Origin: JBHHUI01 sp965248775
Lineage (GTDB): Bacteria > Chloroflexota > Anaerolineae > Anaerolineales > JBHHUI01
Assembly: GCA_965248775.1 (NCBI GenBank)
Contig: OZ252150.1
Coordinates: 4,030,001-4,094,000, forward strand
DNA: 64,000 nucleotides
Direction of reading: 5' to 3'
Under the pieces are notes generated by a model. That model saw nothing but the letters and a program-made list of their open reading frames with translations, did not search any database and was not told the DNA's origin. Position numbers and translations under genes: made by a program. This document shows positions 1 through 9,643 of this stretch, piece by piece. Positions within the stretch are counted from its first letter, which is position 1, and each line of letters opens with the position of its first letter.

Positions 1-1
1 C

Positions 2-61
2 CCGGACATAGTCGAAACACTACCGGTCCTAGACGAAACTGAAGGCGATGCAAATGCCTAG
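2..61 (+). CDS. 3' tail of an upstream gene (partial)
   Basis: The first 60 bases read as an open frame that starts outside the window and stops at TAG 59-61, giving a short acidic tail rich in Asp and Glu. The other two forward frames stop early. Nothing more can be said about the product. It could be chance, because only 19 codons are visible. Confidence 0.35.
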   Translation, partial: PDIVETLPVLDETEGDANA

Positions 62-283
62 CAACTCACTCTGGCAGTAGAAATTCTTCAAAGATACAAA
101 GTGGATTGACGCTGGCTGCCAGATCATTTCTCTCTGAGCTCTGACAAATTTAGATCCATTCGAGTTTCGCCACGCGCTTTTCCCATTGGGCCGGCAGCAG
201 AGAATGCGCTCACAATCCTAAGTTCAATAGCATAGCCCCGATTACACTGCTGTTACGGATCACAACGCAGCACAATGCGAGAT

Positions 284-311
284 TTGACTCGCCGCAACTC
301 AATGTGATACT
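284..311 (+). promoter_or_regulatory. Promoter of the IclR-family gene
   Basis: TTGACT at 284-289 and GATACT at 306-311 are separated by 16 bp, and a TG dinucleotide one base before the -10 makes it an extended -10. Transcription would start near 318, which leaves a 56-base leader before ATG 374. Read by eye only. Confidence 0.45.
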
Positions 312-314
312 ATT

Positions 315-343
315 AGTTTCGCCAGAAGAAATTGAGTTTCGCC
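315..343 (+). repeat. Direct repeats AGTTTCGCC, possible operator
   Basis: Two exact 9-bp copies (315-323 and 335-343) are spaced 20 bp start to start and cover roughly +1 to +25 of the predicted transcript. A third copy lies at 163-171. IclR regulators often control their own promoter, so these are candidate binding sites for the product of the next gene. That link is inference. Confidence 0.4.
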
Positions 344-373
344 TACCAAAACTACTCGGGAGACCCGCGGTTC

Positions 374-1162
374 ATGTCGAATTCGGCTTATACAATCGAA
401 TCTCTGGCGCGGGGGCTCACAGTCCTTAAACTCTTTTCACGCGAACATCCGGCCCTCACGTTCTCACAGATCGTGACGGCCTCCGGACTCAACAAATCCA
501 CCGTGTTTCGCATCATCTCCACCCTAACAACGCACGAATTCCTTCAACTTGATCCTGATACCCGCCGTTATCGACCCGGCTTGAACGTGCTGCAGCTCGG
601 ATTCACAGCGCTTTCAAGCCTCGAATTACGGCAAGTGGCAAGACCTTACATCGTGCGCCTATCGAGTCAGGTGGGCCAGACCGTCAGCTTGAGCGTGTTG
701 GACGGCATGCATGTGATCTACGTGGATCGTGTGCGCAATCACGAACCGGTCGGTGTGGTATTGGGTTTGGGTTCGCGCATACCGGCGCAATGTGCTTCGC
801 TCGGCAAAGCCATCCTGGCGTTCCTGCCCCCGGACGAACTCGCTGCCCGGCTTGACAATAGTGACCTGTCACCGTGCACGCCTAATAGCATTATCGACCG
901 CGCAGCGCTTAAAGACGATCTGGCTACCGTGCGCGCACTTGGATATTCAGTCAACGATCAGGAGTGGGTACTGGGTCTGCGCTCAACAGGAGCACCAATT
1001 CTGGGAGACGACGGGGGGGCAGTCGCATCGGTGAACATTGCGGTTTCTGCCATGCAGTTCAGTCGCGAGGAATTGGAAGCGCAGCTCTCGCCGGCCGTAC
1101 GCGATTCTGCCCGCGAAATCTCCCACGCGATGGGATTTGCTCCGGCACTCGTAACAAATTAG
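374..1162 (+). CDS. IclR-family transcriptional regulator
   Basis: A cytoplasmic DNA-binding regulator of 262 residues, the usual IclR size. The N-terminal winged helix runs from about residue 5 to 65 (SLARGLTVLKLF, then FSQIVTASGLNKSTVFRII as the helix-turn-helix). The C-terminal effector domain has the GSRIPAQCASLGKAILAFL stretch typical of the family. The frame stays open back to TTG 332, but ATG 374 gives the family-typical N terminus and has GGGAG about 11 bases upstream. The next three genes (aminotransferase, thiolase, CoA-transferase) run on closely and are probably its targets or operon partners. Its effector is unknown. Confidence 0.85.
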   Translation: MSNSAYTIESLARGLTVLKLFSREHPALTFSQIVTASGLNKSTVFRIISTLTTHEFLQLDPDTRRYRPGLNVLQLGFTALSSLELRQVARPYIVRLSSQVGQTVSLSVLDGMHVIYVDRVRNHEPVGVVLGLGSRIPAQCASLGKAILAFLPPDELAARLDNSDLSPCTPNSIIDRAALKDDLATVRALGYSVNDQEWVLGLRSTGAPILGDDGGAVASVNIAVSAMQFSREELEAQLSPAVRDSAREISHAMGFAPALVTN

Positions 1163-1172
1163 GACTGGTAAT

Positions 1173-2501
1173 TTGACTGCCGATCATCCCTTCCGATTCT
1201 CGCGCGATGGCCTGCTTGGATTACCGGCATCCCCCACGCTGGTTATCAACGATCGCATCAAAGAAATGATGGCCGCCGGTCAGGAGGTCTTTCATCTCGG
1301 CTTTGGTGAGTCGCGCTTCCCCGTGCATCCACTGCTGGCGCGCGCATTGCAAGATAACGTTCACAAGCGCAGCTACCTGCCGGCGCTGGGCATTCCTGAA
1401 CTGAGAGCGGCCATCGCCGCATATTATTCCAACAAATTTGATCGTCCAATCTCTCCAGAACAGGTCGTCATCGGTCCAGGTAGCAAAGCTTTGCTTTTCG
1501 CGCTCATGCAGGCGCTGGATGCGGACATCGTGCTACCGACTCCGGCTTGGGTATCCTATGGAGCGCAGGCGCAGTTGGCCGGACGCCCGATACTGCAAGC
1601 GCCAATGGACCCCGCGGCGGATTATGCGCTGGATGTCGACCGTCTTGCTCACGCCATTGATCAGGCCAACACAGAATGGCGCCAGCCCGACCTGCTACTA
1701 CTCAACACACCCAACAACCCGACCGGTACTGTAATGTCGGCTGAGACAGCAAAAGCAGCAGCTGAGTTTGCACGCGAACACAAGATGGTGATCTTCAGCG
1801 ACGAGATTTACAGCCTCGTCACACACCCGGATGTGGCATTTGCCTCACCGGCGCAATATTACCCTGAGGGCACGATTGTATTCGGTGGACTGAGCAAACA
1901 TATGTCGTTGGGAGGCTGGCGATTTGGGCTGGCGATTCTTCCCTCCGGGGAAGCAGGGACTCAGCTCGCACGGGCATTGCAGGCCATTGCCGGCTGCACC
2001 TGGTCGTGTGTCGCGGGGCCGGTCCAGTATGCTGCTTTGGAGGCTTATCGCGGCAGTCCCGAAATCGAAAACTATATCGAAGCCTCCACTCGCCTGCACA
2101 GCGCGCGCACAAACTATCTCTACGAAGCATTTGAGGAATTTGGCCTGACATGCCCCGCGCCACAGGGAGGCTTTTATTTGTATCCATCCTTCGCGCGCTG
2201 GCGGGAGCCATTGGCAGCCCGCGATGTGAATACCTGCCAGGACCTCTCCATGCATCTGCTCGATCGTTATCAAATTGCCATTCTGCCCGGCTCCTCCTTT
2301 GGGGACAACCCGCACGCCTTGGCATTGCGCGTCTCCACCAGCTATCTCGATGCCGAGACGGACGAACAAGCGACAACACTCATGGAAGCCTTTCAGAAAA
2401 ATGGTAGCCCCGAGAATTTTATTCAAGACCACAACCCGCGCCTACGCCAGTTAACCGAGCGTATCGCCGGTTTTATTGGTGAACTTGAAGGTGAACTATG
2501 A
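1173..2501 (+). CDS. Class I/II PLP-dependent aminotransferase
   Basis: A fold-type I aminotransferase of 442 residues. Visible landmarks are NNPTG at 181-185, SDEIYS at 209-214, the Schiff-base lysine K242 in GLSKHMSLGGWRFG and R250 nearby. It starts at TTG 1173, with AGGA overlapping the stop of the IclR gene 8 bases upstream, so the two genes are likely cotranscribed. It overlaps the thiolase by ATGA. The substrate cannot be read from sequence. Placement before a thiolase and a CoA-transferase suggests amino-acid or carboxylic-acid catabolism. Confidence 0.85.
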   Translation: MTADHPFRFSRDGLLGLPASPTLVINDRIKEMMAAGQEVFHLGFGESRFPVHPLLARALQDNVHKRSYLPALGIPELRAAIAAYYSNKFDRPISPEQVVIGPGSKALLFALMQALDADIVLPTPAWVSYGAQAQLAGRPILQAPMDPAADYALDVDRLAHAIDQANTEWRQPDLLLLNTPNNPTGTVMSAETAKAAAEFAREHKMVIFSDEIYSLVTHPDVAFASPAQYYPEGTIVFGGLSKHMSLGGWRFGLAILPSGEAGTQLARALQAIAGCTWSCVAGPVQYAALEAYRGSPEIENYIEASTRLHSARTNYLYEAFEEFGLTCPAPQGGFYLYPSFARWREPLAARDVNTCQDLSMHLLDRYQIAILPGSSFGDNPHALALRVSTSYLDAETDEQATTLMEAFQKNGSPENFIQDHNPRLRQLTERIAGFIGELEGEL

Positions 2502-3746
2502 ACAACCGCGAAGTTGTAATTGTTGATGCTGTGCGCAGCCCGATTGGACGTGTGGGTGGCGTGCTTGCATCCGTGCGCCCCGATGATCTTTTGGCAGATG
2601 TCTTAGAGGCCCTTATCGAGCGCACTGGTGTCGACCCCGCACTTGTCGAAGACGTATACGCTGGCTGCGGCAATCAGGCCGGTGAGGACAACCGAGACGT
2701 AGCCCGTATGGCACTACTGTTGGCTGGGTTTCCCAAGGAAGTCGGTGGAGTCACCGTCAATCGCAATTGCTCGTCTGGTTTGGAAGCCGTCAACCAGGCT
2801 GCGAAATCTATTCTGGTGGGCGAGGCAGACATCTTTATCGGTGCTGGTGTGGAGAGCATGAGTCGTGCGCCGTGGTCGCTGCCCAAGCCGGAGAAGGCCT
2901 ATGCGGTCGGCCAGCCCAAACTATACGATACGACTGTGGGCTGGCGTTACGAGAATCCACGCATGGATGCCCTGTATCCAATTATTAGTCTGGGTGAGAC
3001 AGCCGAAAACATCGCCGAAGAGATGAACATCACGCGCGAGGAACAGGATGCTTTCTCCGTGGAGAGTCATCAGCGGGCGGTCAACGCAATCAATGCTGGA
3101 AGGTTTCGGGATGAAATCGTCCCCATTCTTGTTGCGCAACGCAAAGGGGATGCGATCGTTGTCGATACTGACGAACATCCACGTTATCGACGCGACAACG
3201 GCCACTACGAACTCGATACCAGTATGGAGAAAATGGCGAAATTGCGTCCATCCTTCCGAGAAGGTGGCACCGTCACGGCTGCTAGTTCGAGTGGTATCAA
3301 CGATGGCGCAGCAGCGCTCATGCTGATGACCCGCCAGAAGGCCGACGAACTGGGACTCAAACCCATGGCGCGCTGGCTCGGCGGTGGCTGGCGTTGACCC
3401 CGGCGTGATGGGTTTTGGACCTGTTCCCGCAACGAAGAAGCTGCTCAAGCGACTTGACCTGAGCGTGGCTGACATTGGTCTCGTCGAGATTAACGAGGCC
3501 TTTGCAGCCCAGACGATTGCCGTGATGCACTTGCTCGATCTAAGCCCGGAGATCACCAATGTCAATGGTGGCGCCATAGCATTGGGGCATCCGTTAGGCT
3601 GTTCCGGCGCGTGCATCCTGACCACACTGTTGCACGAAATGAAGCGCCGCGCACCGGACGAGCAAGAGCCTTACCGTGGTCTGGCAACATTGTGTGTCGG
3701 GGTTGGGCAGGGCGTCTCGACGCTTGTGGAGTTCATTGGAGATTAG
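2498..3746 (+). pseudogene. Acetyl-CoA acetyltransferase (thiolase), frameshifted
   Basis: A thiolase read in two frames. Codons 2498-3397 carry the N-terminal domain with the nucleophile C91 in NRNCSSG. The rest, from about 3384 to 3746, carries EINEAFAAQ, GGAIALGHPLG with the active-site His, and the C-terminal Cys in LCVGVGQG. The break lies at about 3380-3386 within a GGCGGTGGC stretch, where the frame moves by +1 or -2. Loss of two bases would restore WLGG-VAGVDP, as expected in the family. All catalytic residues survive, so this is either a recent lesion or a sequencing/assembly error. It starts in an ATGA overlap with the aminotransferase gene. Confidence 0.8.
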
Positions 3747-3800
3747 AGATGGGTGACTGGAGATGAATCTCCCATCCCAAGCTCCTATTCGGAATCATAC

Positions 3801-4190
3801 ATGAATCAACAGCGACCCTTATCCGGCATCCGCGTAATTGGACTCGAACAGTACATGAGCGCGCCCTACTGCAGCATGTTACTTGCAGATGCCGGAGCCG
3901 AGGTGATTAAGATCGAACGTCCCGGCAGCGGCGATCCGCGACGGGCAATTCCCCCCTTTGCGGAAGGCAAGAACGGCAACCGCAAAGCGGGTGGCTTCAT
4001 GGCTTACAACCGCAACAAGAAGAGCCTGGCGCTCAACCTGCGCAGCGACTCTGGAAAAGAAGTGCTCAGAAAACTGATTGAGAAATCGGATGTGGTCGTT
4101 GAGAACTTGCGTCCAGGCGCAATGGACAAGCTGGGCCTGGGCTACAAAGCGCTGCAAGAACTCAACCCGCGCCTGATTTACGCTGCCATC
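3801..4190 (+). pseudogene. CaiB/BaiF-type CoA-transferase, N-terminal fragment
   Basis: Formyl-CoA/CoA-transferase family III. From ATG 3801 the product reads like the family start (LSGIRVIGLEQYMSAPYCSM, then LADAGAEVIKIERP, and later VVVENLRPGAMDKLGL and NPRLIYAAIS). Family members have about 400 residues. Here similarity ends after roughly 130 residues at the point where ISGxGQxGP would follow. The frame then runs through unrelated codons to a stop at 4274. The catalytic Asp of the family lies near residue 169 and is absent. The gene is truncated by a junction near 4190. Confidence 0.8.
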
Positions 4191-4192
4191 TC

Positions 4193-4900
4193 AGCGCGGG
4201 AGACGCACAAGTGCTGCAGAGTGTTTTCGATCCGGTCACTGGAGCACTCACCCCCGCAGACGAATTGTGGCTGATTGATAAAACCGGGCAACTCAAAACA
4301 TACACTAGCAATGGAGAGATTGCGTTGGTGGATATGCCGGCTGCAACACGCGCTGACTGGACGATCAGTGTTACCCGCATGCCCGACGAGACCATGTGGG
4401 TCAGTAGCGCGACGAGCGTGAGCGTTCACAACCCGGATTCTGGTCACTGGCAGGTTTACGATTCCATCCAAACCGGTCTGCAAGGCCCGATTGTTGAACT
4501 CGAGCGCGCGCCTGACGGAACTGTTTGGGGCTTACAAACGCATACATTCGAAGAACCTATCTGGCGAAGTTGGGGCGTCAGCGCTTTGCAACCCACCGCA
4601 GATGGTGACTGGATGAACATTAATATGCGCCAATTAACCGGCCTCGAAGCGCCCACCACTCCCGATGCTCTCGCCACAGACGGTTATGGTCGTCTGTGGT
4701 TTATTGCTGAATCTTGTTATCTCAGCAAACGCTATATTGGAATTCTAAATCCTGACGGCACTCTTGTCGAACTGGTGACCATCGGCGAACTAATCAACGA
4801 GCCGTATGGCATATTACCGGATGGTGCTGGTGGCGTTTTTCTGTACTACGGTAAAGAGGAGCCGTTGCGCCGTTGGATGCCGGCCTCACAAAAACAGTAG
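4193..4900 (+). pseudogene. Beta-propeller-like protein, 5'-truncated
   Basis: The open frame runs from the break in the CoA-transferase to TAG 4900. The first possible start is GTG 4211, but the frame already reads sensibly upstream of it, so the N terminus is probably missing. The roughly 230 residues contain repeats of the type ELWLIDKTGQL, GTVWGLQT and GRLWFIAES, which resemble blades of NHL or two-component-propeller proteins. No signal peptide remains. I do not recognise a specific function. It has no own ribosome-binding site. Confidence 0.5.
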
Positions 4901-4994
4901 AAACGGATCTCCCAATAAGAAATCCATCATTTTCAGAAAAGCACAGAACCTAAGAGTACGCTGTGATGACGCAGTGAAAAATTAATTCTGTATG

Positions 4995-6593
4995 TCATCC
5001 CGCCGAAGTACATTTGTATACTGAACTTAGCTGCGCAAACTGACTCGTCCGCCGATCCTCATCGTCAAGCCAGGCCCCGGCAATCTCTTCGACGAGCGTG
5101 CATTGCTCCTGCACGTACGCTGCCACTTCAAACCATTCCGGACCCGGTTCCTGATAGCAGCCTGTCGCACGATCCAAAACTATATACTCAGGCGTAAGAT
5201 GTTCCATTAACGTATCTATATTCGATATCCTTTTCTCATTCGACGACAAGAATGAACTTAAAGCCGGTGATCGACTCTCATTAATGAAGAAGAAGTACTC
5301 GTCCGCCAGAAACGTACGCCTGTCACGCAGCGCCCACCACCAGGTCATATCGGCGACAACGCGGGTCTCAGTAGGGATGACCGCTGCAACTGCATGGAAA
5401 GTCTGGCGATATTCCCCATCACGATAACGATAGATCAACCAGAGATCGCCTGCCAATTGCACGCTGAGAAATGCCCCGGTAATGAGAGCAAATACGCTCT
5501 CCCGCGAGTTATTCCATATCTTGCGCGCGGTGAGCCGATCAACGAGTTTGTGCAATGTTGCGGCCCCTAAGACGAACCAGAAGGGACTCCATAAAATCGC
5601 GTACTGGATGAAGCGTTGCGAAAACACAAGCGCAAATATTCCAAGCGACCCGAGCGCAATCGCCGTGATCCAATTGCGAGCCGGAGCGCCATGACGCACC
5701 GCGGCCGCTAACCCAGCGAGGGCCAGTAGCAATTCCAACAGGGAGAGCAGCCCGCCTGCAACCCAGAAGGCCAGTCGGAGCCACTCGACAAATGAAACCA
5801 GCCGCTCCCATAACCCCAGGCTGCTGCCCGCATCCGCTAACGTTGTATAGAGAAGAAGCTGCCCCAGATTAGCGATCGTCGCGTTCAGGTGGATAAGGAC
5901 CCACAGAATGAGCGCGAGCAATAGGCCAGCGCCGATCGCAACAATCTCACGCCAGCGTTTTTGACGCAGACCTAACTCCACAGCAAGAGCAATTGAGATT
6001 GCGCTGGTAAAAGCAAAGCCGTTGCCGTGAAAGTCACCGGGCACGACAAGCAGCACACCAATAAAAAAAGCATAGCCCAGCCTCCCGCGCGCAGTTAAGA
6101 CCAGGTTGAGACTCAGCCAAACGGCCAGCAGAACAGCCGCTGTTGTCCAGGTCTCAGGGCGTGCTGTGTGCGCCGTGAGTAACGACTTCGTCGTCGTCGC
6201 GAAAAGCAATGCGGCACTTACTCCAACAGTTCGGTTGAAAACACGAGCGCCGAGCTTGTAGGTGAGCACAGCAGCCAGCCCCCAACCCAGAATTGAAAAC
6301 AAGCGCGCCGACCAGAGTGATAGGCCGAAGAGTTGGAACGTGGCGGCCAGGCCCAATGCGTATAGACGGCCGTGCGTCGCCATATTCAAATCGCGTCCTG
6401 CGGGGTCGCCCGCCGGCAACAAAGGTGACCAGTTTACCTGACCGTGCTCTCGCAACGCGAATGCGCTGGCGCCATATCCGCTTTCGTCACACGAGGGCGC
6501 CGGATAGGTCTCAATAGAGACCGCAAATATAAGCAGGATGAGCAAGATGCTTGCGAACGATAAGACGTGCCAGCGACTCAGTTGGAGAGACAT
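4995..6593 (-). CDS. GT39-like integral membrane glycosyltransferase
   Basis: A 532-residue GT-C fold protein with about ten hydrophobic segments between residues 10 and 400. The first loop carries CDESGY with the acidic pair D36-E37, the position of the catalytic acid in the PMT/ArnT superfamily. A soluble C-terminal domain follows from about residue 400. Such enzymes move a sugar from a polyprenyl-phosphate donor to a lipid or protein at the outer face of the membrane. The acceptor is unknown. The gene lies downstream of aconitase but is separated from it by a terminator (6614-6640). Confidence 0.7.
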   Translation of the reverse strand: MSLQLSRWHVLSFASILLILLIFAVSIETYPAPSCDESGYGASAFALREHGQVNWSPLLPAGDPAGRDLNMATHGRLYALGLAATFQLFGLSLWSARLFSILGWGLAAVLTYKLGARVFNRTVGVSAALLFATTTKSLLTAHTARPETWTTAAVLLAVWLSLNLVLTARGRLGYAFFIGVLLVVPGDFHGNGFAFTSAISIALAVELGLRQKRWREIVAIGAGLLLALILWVLIHLNATIANLGQLLLYTTLADAGSSLGLWERLVSFVEWLRLAFWVAGGLLSLLELLLALAGLAAAVRHGAPARNWITAIALGSLGIFALVFSQRFIQYAILWSPFWFVLGAATLHKLVDRLTARKIWNNSRESVFALITGAFLSVQLAGDLWLIYRYRDGEYRQTFHAVAAVIPTETRVVADMTWWWALRDRRTFLADEYFFFINESRSPALSSFLSSNEKRISNIDTLMEHLTPEYIVLDRATGCYQEPGPEWFEVAAYVQEQCTLVEEIAGAWLDDEDRRTSQFAQLSSVYKCTSAG

Positions 6594-6613
6594 TGCAAAT
6601 TACGATAACACAA

Positions 6614-6640
6614 AAGCCGCCCCGTTCATTGGAGCGGCTT
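6614..6640 (-). terminator. Rho-independent terminator of aconitase
   Basis: AAGCCGC at 6614-6620 and GCGGCTT at 6634-6640 form a perfect 7-bp stem with a 13-base loop. On the minus strand it is followed by TTTTG. It lies 56 bases past the aconitase stop. Confidence 0.75.
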
Positions 6641-6695
6641 CAAGTTACGGTTCCTACGAAATTCGCGGCTTTAGATTATTACGTGCGTTCCTTGC

Positions 6696-9404
6696 TTACT
6701 CTTTCAGCATGTTTCGCAGCACCGTGTGCAGGATACCGCCATTGCGATAGTATTCCACCTCCACCGGTGCATCGATCCGGCAAGTAGTAGTGAACTCCAG
6801 GATGCTGCCGTCTTCGCGGGTAGCGTGCACAGCGATGTCCTGCTGTGGTTGCAGATCATCGGGGAGGTCGATATCGAACGTCTCCTGACCGGTCAACCCG
6901 AGTGACTGCCATGTTTCGCCAGCCTTGAATTGCAAAGGCATCACACCCATGCCGATCAGGTTGCTCCGATGAATACGTTCTAAGCTCGCGGAGATCACAG
7001 CCCGCACACCGAGCATCTGTGTGCCTTTGGCCGCCCAGTCGCGCGATGAGCCGATACCGTATTCCGCACCCGTAAGGATCACGAGTGGTGTGCCATCTTC
7101 TTTATATTTCTCGGCCGCATCAAATATGCTCATCTGTTCGCCGCTGGGCAAATGCGTCGTTACGCCGCCTTCGGTACCTGGTGCGAGCAGGTTTTTCAAA
7201 CGAATGTTGGCGAAGGTACCGCGCAGCAGCACTTGGTCGTTGCCACGCCGCGATCCGTAGGTATTAAAGTCCTTGCGCTCTACTCCTAGCCCCAACAGGT
7301 AATCCCCAGCCGGGCTATTGCCGGCAATACCCCCGGCGGGCGAAATGTGATCTGTAGTTACCGAATCTCCGAGAAGTGCCAGCACTCGCGCCCCGCGCAC
7401 CGGGTTAATTGCGGGAGTCTCCAATGGCATGTCTACAAAGAAAGGCGGTTCTTGGATATATGTTGATGCGGCATCCCAATCGTAGAGCGCGCCGCCCACG
7501 CCGGCGACTTCGTTCCAGCGTTCGTTTCCCGTGAACACGTCCGCATAACGGTCGGCGAACTGATCTGGACTGACAGCTTTTTCAACCATCGCTGCGGTCT
7601 CGGATTGGCTCGGCCAGATATCGCGTAAATATACTGCTTGTCCGGCACCGTCCAATCCGAGCGGCTCAGTCTCCAGATCGATATCTACAGTACCGACCAA
7701 AGCGTAGGCCACCACGAGCGGAGGCGAAGCGAGATAGCTGGCTTTGACAAGTGGATGAATGCGTCCCTCGAAATTACGATTGCCCGAGAGCACTGACGCT
7801 GCGACCAAGCCACTTTCTTCCACAGCGGAAGAGATGACTTCCGACAGCGGCCCACTGTTTCCAATGCAGGTTGTACAGCCATAGCCGACTGTATAGAAAC
7901 CGAGCTGCTCAAGATATGGAGTCAGTTCGGCTGCCTCTAAATACTCAGTCACCACGCGTGACCCGGGGGCCAGGCTGGTTTTGACATATGGTTTGACAGT
8001 CAGCCCCTTTTCAACGGCGTTCTTCGCCAGCAACCCAGCTGCGAGCATCACGTTTGGATTAGACGTATTGGTACAGGAAGTGATCGCTGCAATGACGACC
8101 GCGCCATGACTCAACTGAGTTGGCTGCGCTCCATTGCCATTTGAGGCCAGAGCCACGTCAACTGTGAGGTGCGCAGCAATCTCGTCCAATGCAAAGCCGT
8201 ACTCGCTCGTAGGAGCGCGTAGGGCTTTACCAAATGCACGCTTCATCTCCACCAATGGCACCCGATCATGTGGTCGCTTTGGCCCGGCCAGACTGGTTTG
8301 TACGCTACCCAGGTCCAATTCAAGCGTATCCGTAAATATAGGGTCGGGTGTGTCGTCCGTGCGGAAGAGCCCCTGTTCTTTGGAATAGCGTTCGACCAGA
8401 TCAATAAGTTCAGCCGGCCGTGCAGTCTGGCGCATGTAATCGAGGGTCTCAGCATCGACCGGGAAAAAGCCAATCGTCGCACCGTACTCCGGCGCCATAT
8501 TGGCAATCGTCGCGCGGTCTGGCAGGCTCATATTGCTCAGACCAGGGCCGTAGAACTCTACAAATTTTCCAACAACGCCTCTCGCGCGCAACATCTGTAC
8601 AACCGTGAGCGTGAGGTCGGTGGCCGTGGTTCCTTCCGGCAGCTCGCCAAAGAATCTGAAACCAATCACCTCGGGCGCGAGTATGTAGACCGGTTGGCCG
8701 AGCAAAGCAGCCTCCGCCTCGATCCCGCCGACGCCCCAGGCCAGAATGCCAAGGCTATTGATCATCGTGGTGTGCGAGTCCGTACCAACGAGCGAATCCG
8801 GGAAGGCTTCTACGCCAGCAGCGCTCTCGCGGCGCTGCACAACCCGTCCCAGATACTCCAGGTTGACCTGATGCACGATACCGGTTGCGGGCGGCACCAC
8901 GCGCAAGTTGTCAAACGCCTTACTGGCCCAGGCGAGAGTCGCATAGCGTTCCTGATTGCGCTGAAATTCGATATCGGCATTGCGGAAGAGAGCGAGGCCG
9001 GACCCGAAATGGTCCACCTGCACGGAGTGATCGATCACGATATCGACCGGGATGAGCGGATTGATGCGCGCCGGATCACCACCCATGCGTTGCATGGCCG
9101 CGCGCATCGCCGCCAGATCTACAACTGACGGTACGCCTGTGAAGTCCTGCATGATGATGCGCACTGGTTTGAAAGGAATCTCCACTTGCGCGGGTGCGGT
9201 TGCGTTCCAGGCAGCCAAATTGCGCACATCCTGCGCCGTAACAAGATGGCCGTCCTCATTGCGCAGCAATGCTTCCAGCAGAACTTTGATCGAGAATGGC
9301 AGCTGCGAGACATCCTGCTCCAGCTTGTCGAGACGATAGATGTTTACGTCGCCGGAGGCGGTGGAAAGGGAAGTACGGGCGTTGAAAGTGTTAGATTGTG
9401 TCAC
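6696..9404 (-). CDS. acnA: Aconitate hydratase A
   Basis: Converts citrate to isocitrate in the TCA cycle in the cytoplasm. It has 902 residues, the normal AcnA length. The [4Fe-4S] ligands are visible as a Cys in TSCTNTSN and two in GCTTCIGNSGP. The swivel domain follows at the C terminus with GDSVTTDHISPAG and the GAEYGIGSSRDWAAKG motif. It starts at GTG 9404, with AGGA 10 bases upstream. Citrate synthase lies 0.9 kb upstream on the same strand, so two consecutive TCA enzymes sit together with a nucleotidyltransferase-fold gene between them. Confidence 0.95.
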   Translation of the reverse strand: MTQSNTFNARTSLSTASGDVNIYRLDKLEQDVSQLPFSIKVLLEALLRNEDGHLVTAQDVRNLAAWNATAPAQVEIPFKPVRIIMQDFTGVPSVVDLAAMRAAMQRMGGDPARINPLIPVDIVIDHSVQVDHFGSGLALFRNADIEFQRNQERYATLAWASKAFDNLRVVPPATGIVHQVNLEYLGRVVQRRESAAGVEAFPDSLVGTDSHTTMINSLGILAWGVGGIEAEAALLGQPVYILAPEVIGFRFFGELPEGTTATDLTLTVVQMLRARGVVGKFVEFYGPGLSNMSLPDRATIANMAPEYGATIGFFPVDAETLDYMRQTARPAELIDLVERYSKEQGLFRTDDTPDPIFTDTLELDLGSVQTSLAGPKRPHDRVPLVEMKRAFGKALRAPTSEYGFALDEIAAHLTVDVALASNGNGAQPTQLSHGAVVIAAITSCTNTSNPNVMLAAGLLAKNAVEKGLTVKPYVKTSLAPGSRVVTEYLEAAELTPYLEQLGFYTVGYGCTTCIGNSGPLSEVISSAVEESGLVAASVLSGNRNFEGRIHPLVKASYLASPPLVVAYALVGTVDIDLETEPLGLDGAGQAVYLRDIWPSQSETAAMVEKAVSPDQFADRYADVFTGNERWNEVAGVGGALYDWDAASTYIQEPPFFVDMPLETPAINPVRGARVLALLGDSVTTDHISPAGGIAGNSPAGDYLLGLGVERKDFNTYGSRRGNDQVLLRGTFANIRLKNLLAPGTEGGVTTHLPSGEQMSIFDAAEKYKEDGTPLVILTGAEYGIGSSRDWAAKGTQMLGVRAVISASLERIHRSNLIGMGVMPLQFKAGETWQSLGLTGQETFDIDLPDDLQPQQDIAVHATREDGSILEFTTTCRIDAPVEVEYYRNGGILHTVLRNMLKE

Positions 9405-9467
9405 TCAGATATAGTCCTATTGCAGATTGGTCTTGACCTTCCTAATTGTAAAAAAGAGTTCCTGATG

Positions 9468-9602
9468 TCAGTCGATAGAGTCACCGACTTTTTCTTTGAC
9501 TTGCTTCACTTCAGCTTCGGAAAGCTCTAATCCGAACCTCTCGTCGGCAACAAATCTCGCTACATAAATGTTGAGGAGTGGATGAATTGTTCTCCCAGAG
9601 CA
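9468..9602 (-). pseudogene. Possible C-terminal remnant of a small gene
   Basis: Between aconitase and the next gene upstream, the minus strand has a 44-codon open stretch ending at 9468 that reads like protein (PLLNIYVARF, then LELSEAEVKQVKEKV). There is no start codon and a TGA precedes it. It may be the end of a degraded gene or may be chance. Apart from this, 9405-9643 shows no feature. Confidence 0.25.
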
Positions 9603-9643
9603 TTCGCACTGTCAATTACTCTGCCCCCACTTTAGTCGGCTTC

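Larger units (their letters stand above)
62..373. other. Intergenic region before the IclR gene
   Basis: About 310 bases with no convincing gene. It holds a sigma70-like promoter (284-311) and three copies of the 9-mer AGTTTCGCC at 163-171, 315-323 and 335-343. The last two lie exactly 20 bp apart, about two helical turns, just downstream of the predicted transcription start. That makes this region a likely regulatory region for the IclR gene. Confidence 0.5.

Noticed and set aside
2921..3625. Minus-strand frame spanning the thiolase break
   Set aside because: It crosses the frameshift only because it is antisense. Thiolase motifs on both sides settle the coding strand.
3759..3772. Hairpin GGAGAT/ATCTCC after the thiolase as terminator
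   Set aside because: The loop is only two bases and there is no T-run.
8268..9128. Long plus-strand open frame (286 codons) opposite aconitase
   Set aside because: It lies wholly inside acnA, which has all family motifs, and its translation shows no domain.
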